Shown: piece by piece, positions 1 to 12,512 of the stretch
Numbering within the stretch: position 1 is the stretch's first letter
How the letters are laid out: each line of letters begins with the position of its first letter
Notes under the pieces: model-generated
Told to the model about the DNA's origin: nothing
What the model saw: only the letters and a program-made list of their open reading frames with translations
Database searches by the model: none
Position numbers and translations under genes: made by a program
Assembly: GCA_021186555.1 (NCBI GenBank)
Contig: JAJKFL010000003.1
Span: 42,614,408 to 42,678,407, forward strand
DNA length: 64,000 nt
Source of the DNA: Reticulitermes speratus
Lineage: Eukaryota > Arthropoda > Insecta > Blattodea > Rhinotermitidae
Direction of reading: 5' to 3'

Positions 1-755
1 TTATTCGCATTCAAAAGGAATCCCCCAAGGCCTCCTCTGCTTTCAGAGAATGCTGCTGTACTCGTTTCGCTTTCCAAGCGGCATACCCAAGATGGTCGTG
101 CACAATAGGACCAGCCAACACAAATTTTAACCAAATGCAACATCAAATCGCTCTATGGAAATAAACAATGAAACATAAATGAAGGCAACCCACTAGAAAG
201 CTGTGAATAATACACCATAAATATCTCTTATAATGTAAGAACACTGAATATTAAATGTTGTTTTGTGGATATAATTTTAAGAGTTCAGAGGATATTTATT
301 TTTCAAAGTACCAAACCTATAGCAGGAAAGCGTCTCTCAACTTATCGAGAAATATCCATCCAAAATCATCTCACTACACAAGTAGTTGCTACTTGTTGTC
401 GTGAAATTTTCAGCACCATTAAATAAATACAACTTACAACTATCACTTTTCCCAGCCTCGATAGCTTCTAATTTGGTTAATTAATTACAAGTGCAGCAGT
501 TTTAAAGGCTCTCTTGCAACTTGTGACAAAATATATACCTTACGGATTTAATCAAAGGAACGCAAATGTGGAATTTTGGTTTGGATAGTGAGCGTGCAAA
601 AAAAAACAAATAGCTTCAAAGAACATTAAAATACAATACAATTTTTATACTTGACTTTTATACTAGGACATGAACTATGAAATATAGCATTATACTACCA
701 CAAACCACGCAGATTTTACACTGAGCATACCTTTAATGCTCTAACTCCATTAAGC
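1..755. other. Unique non-coding flank before the tandem duplication
   Basis: AT-rich sequence with stops in all frames and no coding ORF, RNA gene or transposon end that I recognise. It ends at AAACTTTT (756-763), where the duplicated block starts. Confidence 0.6.
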
Positions 756-763
756 AAACTTTT

Positions 764-3287
764 CAAGTTTTGTGATATTTGTAACGATATTTACCCACGA
801 ATTATTAGAGCAGTTTTCAAAAGGACATGCAGAAGATGCTAGGAATGCGACTGGATGTAGTGCAGAGCATATTGCGCTACAGATGACTACGAATGGCCAT
901 TTTGAGAGTTTATTAAGCTTATTTAAAAATGGAAAAAATGAAACGCAAATAGTGAGCTTTCAGCCACGGCACTAGACTGAGATATTGCAATCGACAAGCC
1001 CCGACCGCTTTATCCCCTGGAAGAAATCTTACATTACCCATTTCATAGGAGACTGGGCGAGACTCAGAGCTAGTCTGCATGCTCCCTTACCCTTTTCGAA
1101 GTATCCTTGAAAATATGCTTCATACATTTTCCTGAAAGGACTAATTATGTAACGGAAACCCCTGAGATTGACACCGAAAAATAAATTGGCATTTTCATAG
1201 AATATTTTGTACTCATGAGCTTCAATGAGTGCTCCGATAAGCGCTGAGTTTGAAAGGCACAAGTAAATTATATATCCAAAATAAAGTGAAATAAATGTTT
1301 GTCTTACCAACAGAGAGCTTACTCAAGGTAAATAGAATCCAGTGTCAAAGCACCTCACTCTAATGTGTAAGGCCTCTTTGTGTCAGCAGCATATTTTCAA
1401 ACGTTTGAGAGTATGAGCGACACACATAGTGTTTTTATCTTTAACAGTCTTGACGGGTACATAGAGCGTAAGTTTTCGCTGTTAAATAAAATTAAATTAC
1501 ATGTTACATCTAAGAGCATATTACCTACTACACCAGTAAATAAAAACAATTCTTTCACATGCAAAGAACCCGCGGGTTGTCTAGATTATAGAATTCAAGG
1601 CTGAGTTCGAAAATACCTCAAAATTTGTCTACTCTTCATCAGTCTTCAGTCGCTCGGAAGTGGCATTTGGAAAACCTAGAGCGCAACAGCAAACCCAAAA
1701 TACAAATTGCGTACTGAACTCACCTAAAGTGTAGCTACTGATTCTTTATGCTTGTGTTTTGCTTCAAGGTCGTTTCTTGCCAATGTCTTGTAAGCCTAAA
1801 GAATAGAGTTTGTTGCGGAAATCTATATGGAAGCTTTTGTGTTAGGCCTACTTATTGCTTTCAATTACTTTGATATTTTCACATTATAGGCAAAACAAAA
1901 GAACTGATTCTTAATATTTGCGAACTGCACTCAAATCAGATAGTCTCCATGCATAAAAGTCATGTAGCGGTGTTTTCGGAATTTTTCATACTCTTACGCT
2001 GTACTATAACGCGACAAACAGTATTGAAAACGTTAAAGATCAGTAATCATTAAGAGAACTCTCATGTTCTGTCACACATAGTGATATATAAAATTATACG
2101 GAACAAAATTTTAACAGTAACACTGCGCCCCTTTCCTCGTCACTGTCTTGACTTTTTCAACCTTCTGTCGAGAGGCCTCGAAAATTTTACCACTCATCTC
2201 TTTTTGAATTATGTTCCTTTTAACGACGCTGTCAGTTACAAAGATTACACGGCTTTGGTGATTAATTAATGAGCATAGAGCACTGATGAAATGTGACTGA
2301 CGGTGGAAGACGGAAGTACTCTTGCAATGTCAGGTTAGGTACTACAAATTCCAATTAATCTGGCCTGGTGGTGAACTACGGCCTGCACGGCGAAAGATGG
2401 GCGGCTAGCCGCCTGAGATGTGACACGGCCGCGTTTCGGCATATTACTATTAATTGTGATTAAGCAAATTTAACCAAATGTTGCGTATTTTAATTTGCCA
2501 CAACAGACTGTAGTACACTGTTTCCTTTTTTCTTTCCATTTAAATCACTTCTATGGGTTCAATTAAAATATAAACCCCCAAAATAAACTATTAAAAGAAA
2601 ACAATATCCTCCTAACTGCAGCACGGCATGACACTTCAAATTCTTAAACAAAGAATTTACAATTGTAAAAATACAGAATAATGACCTACTGAGTAACTCT
2701 TCATTTCAGTTTGTCAAGAAGAGTATACTATTGAAGAGTGGATAAACGAGAAGTTCACAATTTAATTTCGGCTGAAAGTTAATATAATTATTTTGTTTAA
2801 AGATGTTTATCAATAACCAGTTAAACAAAATCGAAAATAATATTATCCTATATAGATTGCTTGGTAAGAAGACGGATAAATTGACAGAATCAATTAGTTA
2901 CAACTGGAAGCTGAATTTACATTCATTGATAAGTCATCTGAAAGATTTTCGCGTTATATAAGCTATTATATTTAACATATTTTAAATCGAATACGTTAAA
3001 TATAGCATATTTCTATAGCAGACAAACACTTAAAATAGATAAATACAAAAGAAGTAACAAATAAATAAAGGATAAAAAATAAACGAGTACAAGTTAAGCA
3101 GGATGCTACCACGGAAAGATGTGGCCCAAGGAAATTGTAGTCAGTTCAAAATATAAAAACTGGCATGTCTCTTAGCGTAGTGAAATACTTGGTCTTTGAT
3201 TGCTTACTTAAAAAATAAAAAATTTATCAATTTAGTTGTTAGGCGAAGGATAATATTATTCATTCCAGAGCGAAGGATTATTTTGCA
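764..3287. other. Non-coding part of the duplicated unit (same at 9099-11624)
   Basis: No coding, RNA or transposon signature recognised. The only local oddity is a GC-rich patch near 2360-2440 with the perfect 14-base palindrome GGCGGCTAGCCGCC at 2400-2413, recurring 8335 bases downstream. ORFs here are short, lack recognisable motifs and look like chance. Confidence 0.55.
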
Positions 3288-3567
3288 ATTTTGTGGTGAA
3301 GGGCACCGCAGCAGATGCTGCTGACGCACCGAAGCTTTGAGGCTTATTGTGTAACCCTGTGATGAAGATGATTAGTTTTTTTTTCCTTTTTCCAAGAAAC
3401 GGAGCACCGGTGGAATAAAACTGACAGGGGAAAACCGAAGTACTCGAGGAAAAACCTATCCCAGTGCCACTTCTTCCACCACATATTCCACATGAAATGA
3501 CCCGGGATCGAAACCGGGCCTCCGAGGTGAGAGGCCGGCGACTAACCACCTGTACCATGGCACGGCC
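3288..3567 (-). mobile_element. tRNA-derived SINE, family 2, antisense copy with 9-bp TSD
   Basis: Read on the minus strand, the element starts with a tRNA-like head: GCCGTGCCATGGTACAGG and TTAGTCGCCGG (A-box region), then GGTTTCGATCCCGGG (B box of a Pol III promoter). The body runs through GTGGCACTGGGA and TTTTCCCCTGTCAG and ends near GGTGCCCTTCACCAC. The 9-base direct repeat TATTTTGCA flanks it at 3279-3287 and 3568-3576, the mark of target-primed insertion. The same family occurs at 29840, 52448, 56508, 60308 and 61991. It is non-coding; ORFs across it are incidental. SINEs of this kind rely on a LINE reverse transcriptase. Confidence 0.88.
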
Positions 3568-3916
3568 TATTTTGCACTTAAAAAATAAAAAAGAAAGAAG
3601 GCAACGTCAAGATGCAGTAAAGAATTTCCAAGTTCAAACGCTGCTTGAGGGTTTTAAATATTTCCACATTTAAAAGAGAATTACATTATGTTGCGCATAA
3701 CTGGAGACAAGGATAAAGTTTCAAAGTTATTACATTTTTCCTTTAGTTTGAAAATCTAAAAAATTTCTTTTATTTCATTTCCGTCCTGTGATTACTTTTG
3801 TCTTTCCTTTGCTGCTGTAAAGCAGTAAAAGTTTTCTTAAGATCATAGTAATTGTGTTCAGTTAGCAATTATAACATTCCACAGAATGGTATAATTTATA
3901 ATCATAAAGCTACTCT

Positions 3917-4175
3917 GCCGATCCCAATGGCCGCGCGGTCTAAAGCGTCGGTCTGCGGCCGCTCGCTTGCTGGGATTGTGGGTTCGAATCCCACCTAGGG
4001 CATGGATGTCTGTCTCTTGTGAATGTTGTGTGTTGTCAGGTAGAGGTCTCTGCGACGAGCTGGTCCCTCGTCCAGAGGAGTCCTACCGACTGTGGTGTGT
4101 CTAAAATGTGTGATCGTGAAGCCTCGAAAAATGAGGCGGCCTATACCCCCAAGGGGCTGTCGAGCCATTAAAAAA
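3917..4175 (+). mobile_element. tRNA-derived SINE, family 1, with perfect 11-bp TSD and poly-A tail
   Basis: The head resembles a tRNA gene: TGGCCGCGCGGTCTAAAGCG (A-box region) and GTGGGTTCGAATCCCACC (B box with T-arm stem). A unique body of about 170 bases follows (CCTCGTCCAGAGGAGTCCTA and AATGAGGCGGCCTATACC) and ends in a short poly-A run. The perfect 11-base direct repeat AAAGCTACTCT lies on both sides (3906-3916 and 4176-4186), so this is a complete, fairly young insertion. It shares no body sequence with the other two SINE families in the window. It is a retroposon and not a working tRNA gene, since no acceptor stem closes after the T arm. Confidence 0.92.
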
Positions 4176-4186
4176 AAAGCTACTCT

Positions 4187-4979
4187 AGATGTAGCAGGTA
4201 TGCCTCAGCAAAATTACAATGGATCAAGTAACAACGAATGTAGGCTGGTCACCTCATGTCACTACACGTGGCATGTACGACCGCAATATAGACTATGTAC
4301 TAATGACTGTCCTCAGCAAAATGACAAATTCCTTGTCCTAAATCACAGCTTGCATATCCGTCTGCTAGGGAACACATAAATATCATCTCCTTAAAATGTA
4401 CACCAATTATGAATGACGTTCCTCCTAACAATGTCCTACGCCATTCACTGAGTTAGTTGAATGCTAAACCGGAATTTCTTTGCACAGCATTTTATTCGAG
4501 GAAGGTCCACTTCTGAATCTGAGCTTAAAGGTTGGATGTCTTTGTTAAGATTTTGTGTTTTTTTTACTTCCAGGAACGTTCTTGGTCAGGACTCTCAGTG
4601 TAATTGTGGATCCCCCAAGGTTATCATACGTAATCATACTGGCCTTCGACTCTCTATAAAATAGGAAGTTGATAGCGTCCTTAATAAGACTATAAACAGT
4701 GAAACAGCAACAGCAGCAATAACAAAAACAACAACAATGCAAATGGGGCTTACATTATAGACCTGAATTCAACACTACACAAGTGTAATATACCAATTGC
4801 GGTATTCGCCTACCCCATTACATACTCTATGCACTAATATCAGAGCAGTTTGCGCAAGCAGTATCTCCCATGTAACAGGTAAAATTGCTTCAGATTCCGT
4901 GACATGTCAGGCGCAATGACAAAACAAACTCGGACCTTCTAACTCCCTCTTGAACAGCTGTTAGTCATTCACACAATCA
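4187..4979. other. Non-coding spacer in the duplicated unit (same at 12524-13316)
   Basis: No gene or transposon end recognised. It includes a short CAG/CAA-rich run near 4700-4740 (CAGCAACAGCAGCAATAAC). Short ORFs across it look like chance. Confidence 0.5.
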
Positions 4980-5085
4980 CCCTCTACGCATGTCCTTCCC
5001 TGAACGCGAGAGAGAAAGTTTCGCACCCATATAAAAAACAGGCAAAATTATGGTTCTCTCTACTTCAATCTTCACATTTTTCAAG
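4980..5085 (-). mobile_element. LINE reverse-transcriptase C-terminal scrap
   Basis: The minus strand reads NVKIEVERTIILPVF and then, after a small slip, YMGAKLSLS. This parallels [16 protein letters not shown] and CETWSLTLR of the well-preserved LINE at 40187. It is a short decayed piece of a non-LTR reverse transcriptase from just after the palm region. No ends or target duplication are visible. Confidence 0.6.
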
Positions 5086-8000
5086 GAAAAAAAAGAGGAG
5101 ACAAAATATTCTGCGCCGAATGTTAGCAAGAATTCCCACAGTTCAGTCTGTTCTTAATTTCTTCATGAACGCTATATGATTTGTGAGGTGTGTGCTGTAC
5201 CAGCTAGACTGAAGCTTCCATCGAAGACTTTTAAACAGCTACTTGTAGGAAATACGAAAGGAGGGCGCTAGACACTACACAGAGAGGCAAGTAATAAATC
5301 ACAAAAATTATGCGTATAACTGGGCATTATAAATGTCAACTTTTCAGTACGGAAAGAAATTTAATTTTCTTTATTATGCTGTATTATTTCTCAGGTCCCG
5401 TTTGGGCTCTGTCTTTTTATTTTAACCCCAAAATAGTTCTTAACCAAATAAGTGTGGGAAACGCTGCACGAAACATAAGAACGCCTCACTGGGCCCTATC
5501 TTGAGCCATATGGTCCAGGTTTTTTCCTTCACATTATATTTATGACATATTGTAATATTACTTTTCCACAAACGTATACTGGCCTCCGAAATTCTGCTTT
5601 TTATTATGGTTGTTCGAAAAAATTATTCAATTTCCCAATGCTCAAACCGCATAATCACATAGCAAAGGCGAGGTTACGATGATCTAACATTCTTATGAAT
5701 ATTGTGTGCATTACATTTGAAAAAAAACATAAGAAGCCTACAGTTGGTTATACCGTTTTTCTCTTTTTCAGGACTGATCACAGGATGTTAGAGTTGTAGA
5801 AGGAAACTACGATAACAGAGTGCATAGTTTTAATGAGCGAAAAAATTTTTCACAAAAGTTGGAATACCATTCACACGGAAGTGTTCTCGGAAGAGACATT
5901 ATTATAATGGCTCTGGGACATGGTTCTACCCACCGGAATTTACAGCTTTTCTCCTGAGAATAAAGATGTCCACAGCATGAAGTCGATTGACGCTTAAACT
6001 CCAATATTCAAAGCCATTCTCTATGTCCCATGCGATCGATTCACAGGAGAGTCTTATTCAAATTAATAAGCACTATTTTTTGCTCGATCTGTTGCCTTAA
6101 AATAAAAGTCATTTACTAGTTTTTGTATCTGTACTTGTAGTTCATTTAACGAAGTTGTCAGTGACTCAGACTATATAGTGTGGAACAACTGGATGATAAG
6201 GGAATGGAATGGAAATGGAAGGAAGCGATTAAGGTACCAAGACTGAAGCACGCATTCAAAGGAGACGCGAGCATAAATTCAAGTGGTCACAGACTTGTCA
6301 ATAGAGACTCCTATCTGCGAGTAAGTGTAACTTAAATACCGATCACACTCGCCGCGTCCTCTCACGAGTGTGCTGTCTTGACTGCCAGTTTTCACCAACT
6401 TTCGTTCATGTTTCATTCTCACCAATCATTTCCGGTGCGATTTGTTCTTTTTTCAAAACCGAAAATTTACTCGAAGGAAGCCATTTTCAGTCAGCTGAAG
6501 TCACTTGAAACGGCAGATTTACATTAAACATCCTCAAAAAATTACTTTAGGTGATGCTTCGAGAGTTAAAAGTCTCTTACGGATGTGCTATGGAAATTAC
6601 TTTGAAGGGAATGACAAGACGATGCAATAATTTGATCGATAAACTACTTTTCGAAAATAGCCTTGTTATTCAATAGCCACACCTCATACAGTCATGTCTC
6701 TTATATGTTTATGTTATTTTTTCAGGCAAGGTCTTGAAATGAGTCAATCTCCTGTCCAAGATTTCTTCCGCGTCGTCTAAAAAGACTCCGCTTTTCAGCA
6801 GTTAATTATTAAATGGTCCAGGCCAGACGGTCTGATCCATATAGACTTCCATATAATAATAAATCACAAAAACAAATTAATTGCACATAAACACAGCATG
6901 TTTTTAATATTTAACTGAAGTGTGGAGGCGCACTTGTGAAAGGAAGTTACAAGGTTCTATTTTACCTCAGGTCGAAGGTCTAGGATACTGCTGACATAGG
7001 GGTACCAAGAAAGAAGTGAAATGAAACCTATTCAGAAACTTGAAACAAAAAAGACATAGTCCTTCTTTCCTTTGCCTGAAGGAACGTGGACCAAAGAATT
7101 GCCCGGTGCTTGCTTCTAAGAATGTAGAAGGAAAAAAAGGAGAATGATTCCAGTACTCTAATCAAGATAACTTCATTTCTTCTTCGGGTTTTCTCTCACT
7201 CCATTCAGAGTTCAAGAAATGTTTTCCTTTGCCCTAACGTGTACATCTATTTCCGTGTTTTACTGTGGCACAATATACTCAATTTATCACGGAAAATATA
7301 AGCAAGTAAGGTAGAGGGATATCGATTTGCTGGTTAATGCCACAAATTAAAGTGAGAAATTTTTTGAAAATTTAAAGTGGTTGAAACACAGTAAATACAT
7401 CATTCATAAACATTTATGAAGTTCACTGAAATATGAATGATGGGACGTCAAAAGCAAGTATCACGCGCTAGGGAACCAATACGTGAGACGTCCAGAGACA
7501 AGTGTGTTTTTATTACCCAGACAGTTCCTTTCCTGCAGGTGTCTCGATTACACTTCAGTATGAATGTTTATTTCTGTCATGCGTGCAACATAGCACTCCC
7601 GTCTAATTCGAACTGAAGACTCATTTTAACAACGCAAACTCTTTATTTGTATACACAGGGGGTCAAAGCATGTGCATTCATTGAGACTCACTCACACTGC
7701 AACGAACTATTGAAGCTCTCCTGGAGAATGTTTCCCTCTCTCCCCATTCCACACTAATTAACTGCCTTTAGAAAGCATACTGTTACATACAGCATAGCAA
7801 AAGCAACCGTGAATGTAAACGCTTTAGCATAATCTTTCTTAATTTTTTTGCCGCAGATGCATTCGTGTAATTTGATACACCATAATACTCGTAGTAGCTG
7901 ATTGGTGCACTTCTCACATATAGTGTTACACCAAATATCTGGTTAATTGTTTTGTGTTAAAAGCAAGAGAGGTCTATCTTGAAATTTTAAATGTTACAGT

Positions 8001-8296
8001 GGTTAAAAGCAACAAATATTTAAAACCATTTGTTAAAATATTATTCGATATTTTTCGGACAGGACTTATAGAGTTCATCAAGAATACTTAAAATGTCAAA
8101 CTATATGTCCTCTAAATATCTAAAAAATATGTTTACTAATATTATCACCAGTTGCGTCTGCGCTTTACTTCGACAGTTCTGTGCACAAACACACAAAGTG
8201 TCTGTTCCCGTTCCTCACTCGCTCTTCTTTAACAAAGAGAACCCTGAACCCTGTACTTACGAATTCCTTATTTATTATAAAAAGTTTATTATACAG
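5086..8296. other. Long non-coding stretch of the duplicated unit (same at 13423-16633)
   Basis: About 3.2 kb in which I recognise no gene, RNA or transposon. There is a short GGAATGGAATGGAAATGGA run near 6200. ORFs are at most about 65 codons, with no motif and non-coding composition. Confidence 0.5.
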
Positions 8297-8610
8297 GGAC
8301 CGAGAAAGCATCGTCGAAGCAGTAACTAGGTTACTGGCTGGAAAGCTGAGGATCTGTGTTTCGATTCACGGCAGCAGCAAGAGATATCTCTCTTCTTCAA
8401 ATTGCACAGACCAAAAACGGCGCCCATCCAGCCTCTTATTCAATGAGTTCCAGGAAAGACTTCCCCGTGGATAGAGCAGCTGGAACCTGAAGCTGACCAC
8501 TCACGTCCATCTAGTGCTGAGTTTCAGGATGAGGGGCACTATTACTGCAATGCTGCCTATGACTACGTGGCGTGCACAGGAACGACAGCCTTCTATGAAC
8601 ACATTCCCAC
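8297..8610 (+). mobile_element. tRNA-derived SINE, family 3
   Basis: The tRNA-like head includes GTGTTTCGATTCACGGC as a B-box-like segment. The body matches the element at 35811: both share AGCCTCTTATTCA, then a glycine-tRNA-unlike middle, then AAGCTGACCA followed by CACTC-type sequence and a GCTGAG/GCGTTA-type motif. Family members are also at 46660 and 48880. Ends are approximate because I see no clear target duplication. Confidence 0.6.
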
Positions 8611-8849
8611 ATTTTCATCTTCGGTAATTTTCTATTATTCATCGAGATGTTTTCGCACAGCGCTCGCTTTATGAATGAAAGTATTTTCCAAGCAACGAAA
8701 CTGCAGTTAATGTAAATAAATATAGATTTTGCGGAATAAATCGTCTACACCAGGAATGAAACGCAGAGGAAGTAGAAAGTACTGTACGAACGGCTTTCTA
8801 TTCGTGAAAACAGATAGAAACATTGGCGCATTATGTAGAATTATACCAT

Positions 8850-8878
8850 ATATGTATATATATGTGTGTGTGTGTGCG
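8850..8878. repeat. TA/TG microsatellite
   Basis: Alternating TATATA grading into TGTGTGTGTG. The same tract recurs at 17188-17216 with no length change that I can see, which is notable because microsatellites normally diverge first. This supports a very recent duplication or an assembly artefact. Confidence 0.85.
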
Positions 8879-11624
8879 TTGCTTTTAAAACATGCGGGAT
8901 AAATTTATAGTCACATCACTGCGGAATTCTAAGAAATATAGATTACGTTTGTCATAAAAAGAAATGTCATAATATGTCCTTTTATTAATGCAAGAATAAA
9001 TAACCCCCCGAATGTGGTTCAGTTCTTAGAATCGCTACAATATTTGCAAAATTTAAAAAAACAGCTCAATGATCAGACGGATGTTTAAAGAAACTTTTCA
9101 AGTTTTGTGATATTTGTAACGATATTTACCCACGAATTATTAGAGCAGTTTTCAAAAGGACATGCAGAAGATGCTAGGAATGCGACTGGATGTAGTGCAG
9201 AGCATATTGCGCTACAGATGACTACGAATGGCCATTTTGAGAGTTTATTAAGCTTATTTAAAAATGGAAAAAATGAAACGCAAATAGTGAGCTTTCAGCC
9301 ACGGCACTAGACTGAGATATTGCAATCGACAAGCCCCGACCGCTTTATCCCCTGGAAGAAATCTTACATTACCCATTTCATAGGAGACTGGGCGAGACTC
9401 AGAGCTAGTCTGCATGCTCCCTTACCCTTTTCGAAGTATCCTTGAAAATATGCTTCATACATTTTCCTGAAAGGACTAATTATGTAACGGAAACCCCTGA
9501 GATTGACACCGAAAAATAAATTGGCATTTTCATAGAATATTTTGTACTCATGAGCTTCAATGAGTGCTCCGATAAGCGCTGAGTTTGAAAGGCACAAGTA
9601 AATTATATATCCAAAATAAAGTGAAATAAATGTTTGTCTTACCAACAGAGAGCTTACTCAAGGTAAATAGAATCCAGTGTCAAAGCACCTCACTCTAATG
9701 TGTAAGGCCTCTTTGTGTCAGCAGCATATTTTCAAACGTTTGAGAGTATGAGCGACACACATAGTGTTTTTATCTTTAACAGTCTTGACGGGTACATAGA
9801 GCGTAAGTTTTCGCTGTTAAATAAAATTAAATTACATGTTACATCTAAGAGCATATTACCTACTACACCAGTAAATAAAAACAATTCTTTCACATGCAAA
9901 GAACCCGCGGGTTGTCTAGATTATAGAATTCAAGGCTGAGTTCGAAAATACCTCAAAATTTGTCTACTCTTCATCAGTCTTCAGTCGCTCGGAAGTGGCA
10001 TTTGGAAAACCTAGAGCGCAACAGCAAACCCAAAATACAAATTGCGTACTGAACTCACCTAAAGTGTAGCTACTGATTCTTTATGCTTGTGTTTTGCTTC
10101 AAGGTCGTTTCTTGCCAATGTCTTGTAAGCCTAAAGAATAGAGTTTGTTGCGGAAATCTATATGGAAGCTTTTGTGTTAGGCCTACTTATTGCTTTCAAT
10201 TACTTTGATATTTTCACATTATAGGCAAAACAAAAGAACTGATTCTTAATATTTGCGAACTGCACTCAAATCAGATAGTCTCCATGCATAAAAGTCATGT
10301 AGCGGTGTTTTCGGAATTTTTCATACTCTTACGCTGTACTATAACGCGACAAACAGTATTGAAAACGTTAAAGATCAGTAATCATTAAGAGAACTCTCAT
10401 GTTCTGTCACACATAGTGATATATAAAATTATACGGAACAAAATTTTAACAGTAACACTGCGCCCCTTTCCTCGTCACTGTCTTGACTTTTTCAACCTTC
10501 TGTCGAGAGGCCTCGAAAATTTTACCACTCATCTCTTTTTGAATTATGTTCCTTTTAACGACGCTGTCAGTTACAAAGATTACACGGCTTTGGTGATTAA
10601 TTAATGAGCATAGAGCACTGATGAAATGTGACTGACGGTGGAAGACGGAAGTACTCTTGCAATGTCAGGTTAGGTACTACAAATTCCAATTAATCTGGCC
10701 TGGTGGTGAACTACGGCCTGCACGGCGAAAGATGGGCGGCTAGCCGCCTGAGATGTGACACGGCCGCGTTTCGGCATATTACTATTAATTGTGATTAAGC
10801 AAATTTAACCAAATGTTGCGTATTTTAATTTGCCACAACAGACTGTAGTACACTGTTTCCTTTTTTCTTTCCATTTAAATCACTTCTATGGGTTCAATTA
10901 AAATATAAACCCCCAAAATAAACTATTAAAAGAAAACAATATCCTCCTAACTGCAGCACGGCATGACACTTCAAATTCTTAAACAAAGAATTTACAATTG
11001 TAAAAATACAGAATAATGACCTACTGAGTAACTCTTCATTTCAGTTTGTCAAGAAGAGTATACTATTGAAGAGTGGATAAACGAGAAGTTCACAATTTAA
11101 TTTCGGCTGAAAGTTAATATAATTATTTGTTTTAAAGATGTTTATCAATAACCAGTTAAACAAAATCGAAAATAATATTATCCTATATAGATTGCTTGGT
11201 AAGAAGACGGATAAATTGACAGAATCAATTAGTTACAACTGGAAGCTGAATTTACATTCATTGATAAGTCATCTGAAAGATTTTCGCGTTATATAAGCTA
11301 TTATATTTAACATATTTTAAATCGAATACGTTAAATATAGCATATTTCTATAGCAGACAAACACTTAAAATAGATAAATACAAAAGAAGTAACAAATAAA
11401 TAAAGGATAAAAAATAAACGAGTACAAGTTAAGCAGGATGCTACCACGGAAAGATGTGGCCCAAGGAAATTGTAGTCAGTTCAAAAATATAAAAACTGGC
11501 ATTGTCTCTTAGCGTAGTGAAATACTTGGTCTTTGATTGCTTACTTAAAAAATAAAAAATTTATCAATTTAGTTGTTAGGCGAAGGATAATATTATTCAT
11601 TCCAGAGCGAAGGATTATTTTGCA

Positions 11625-11904
11625 ATTTTGTGGTGAAGGGCACCGCAGCAGATGCTGCTGACGCACCGAAGCTTTGAGGCTTATTGTGTAACCCTGTGAT
11701 GAAGATGATTAGTTTTTTTTTCCTTTTTCCAAGAAACGGAGCACCGGTGGAATAAAACTGACAGGGGAAAACCGAAGTACTCGAGGAAAAACCTATCCCA
11801 GTGCCACTTCTTCCACCACATATTCCACATGAAATGACCCGGGATCGAAACCGGGCCTCCGAGGTGAGAGGCCGGCGACTAACCACCTGTACCATGGCAC
11901 GGCC
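11625..11904 (-). mobile_element. tRNA-derived SINE, family 2 (second duplication copy)
   Basis: Same insertion as at 3288-3567, carried along in the 8.3-kb duplication and not an independent transposition. It has the same tRNA-like head and the same flanking TATTTTGCA repeats, 8337 bases downstream. Confidence 0.88.
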
Positions 11905-12253
11905 TATTTTGCACTTAAAAAATAAAAAAGAAAGAAGGCAACGTCAAGATGCAGTAAAGAATTTCCAAGTTCAAACGCTGCTTGAGGGTTTTAAATATTT
12001 CCACATTTAAAAGAGAATTACATTATGTTGCGCATAACTGGAGACAAGGATAAAGTTTCAAAGTTATTACATTTTTCCTTTAGTTTGAAAATCTAAAAAA
12101 TTTCTTTTATTTCATTTCCGTCCTGTGATTACTTTTGTCTTTCCTTTGCTGCTGTAAAGCAGTAAAAGTTTTCTTAAGATCATAGTAATTGTGTTCAGTT
12201 AGCAATTATAACATTCCACAGAATGGTATAATTTATAATCATAAAGCTACTCT

Positions 12254-12512
12254 GCCGATCCCAATGGCCGCGCGGTCTAAAGCGTCGGTCTGCGGCCGCT
12301 CGCTTGCTGGGATTGTGGGTTCGAATCCCACCTAGGGCATGGATGTCTGTCTCTTGTGAATGTTGTGTGTTGTCAGGTAGAGGTCTCTGCGACGAGCTGG
12401 TCCCTCGTCCAGAGGAGTCCTACCGACTGTGGTGTGTCTAAAATGTGTGATCGTGAAGCCTCGAAAAATGAGGCGGCCTATACCCCCAAGGGGCTGTCGA
12501 GCCATTAAAAAA
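12254..12512 (+). mobile_element. tRNA-derived SINE, family 1 (second duplication copy)
   Basis: Duplicate of the insertion at 3917-4175, with the same AAAGCTACTCT direct repeats at 12243-12253 and 12513-12523. Sharing the target duplications shows that the SINE inserted before the 8.3-kb duplication. Confidence 0.92.

Larger units (their letters stand above)
756..9090 (+). repeat. Tandem 8.3-kb duplication, copy 1
   Basis: This 8335-bp block is repeated head to tail from 9091. Every landmark recurs at a constant offset: 8335 at first, 8337 after about 3170 and 8338 after about 8387. The offset shifts come from single-base length differences near 3150 (A run), 3167 (T) and 8387 (C). One further difference is a GT/TG shift near 2790. 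All other stretches I compared are identical. The block holds no gene: it contains an antisense SINE, a sense SINE, a LINE scrap, a third-family SINE and a TG microsatellite, each listed separately. The near-identity means either a very recent duplication or a false duplication made in assembly. The differences are mostly homopolymer-type, which fits sequencing error. Confidence 0.95.

Noticed and set aside
772-975. 67-codon ORF present in both duplication copies (also 9107-9310)
   Set aside because: It recurs only because the DNA is duplicated. It has no recognised domain and is short for AT-rich background. Identity between copies is not evidence of coding.
1618-1660. Antisense CTGATGAAGAG near TTTTCGAACTC
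   Set aside because: GAAAC is absent and the spacing does not allow a hammerhead stem II.
3256-3558. 100-codon minus-strand ORF
   Set aside because: It lies almost entirely in the antisense family-2 SINE (3288-3567), a Pol III-derived non-coding element.
3917-3995. Genuine tRNA gene
   Set aside because: A and B boxes are present, but no acceptor stem closes, and the unit continues into a SINE body with a poly-A tail and target duplications.
8181-8474. 97-codon ORF in copy 1
   Set aside because: The partner in copy 2 ends differently after a one-base length change, and the region is a SINE.
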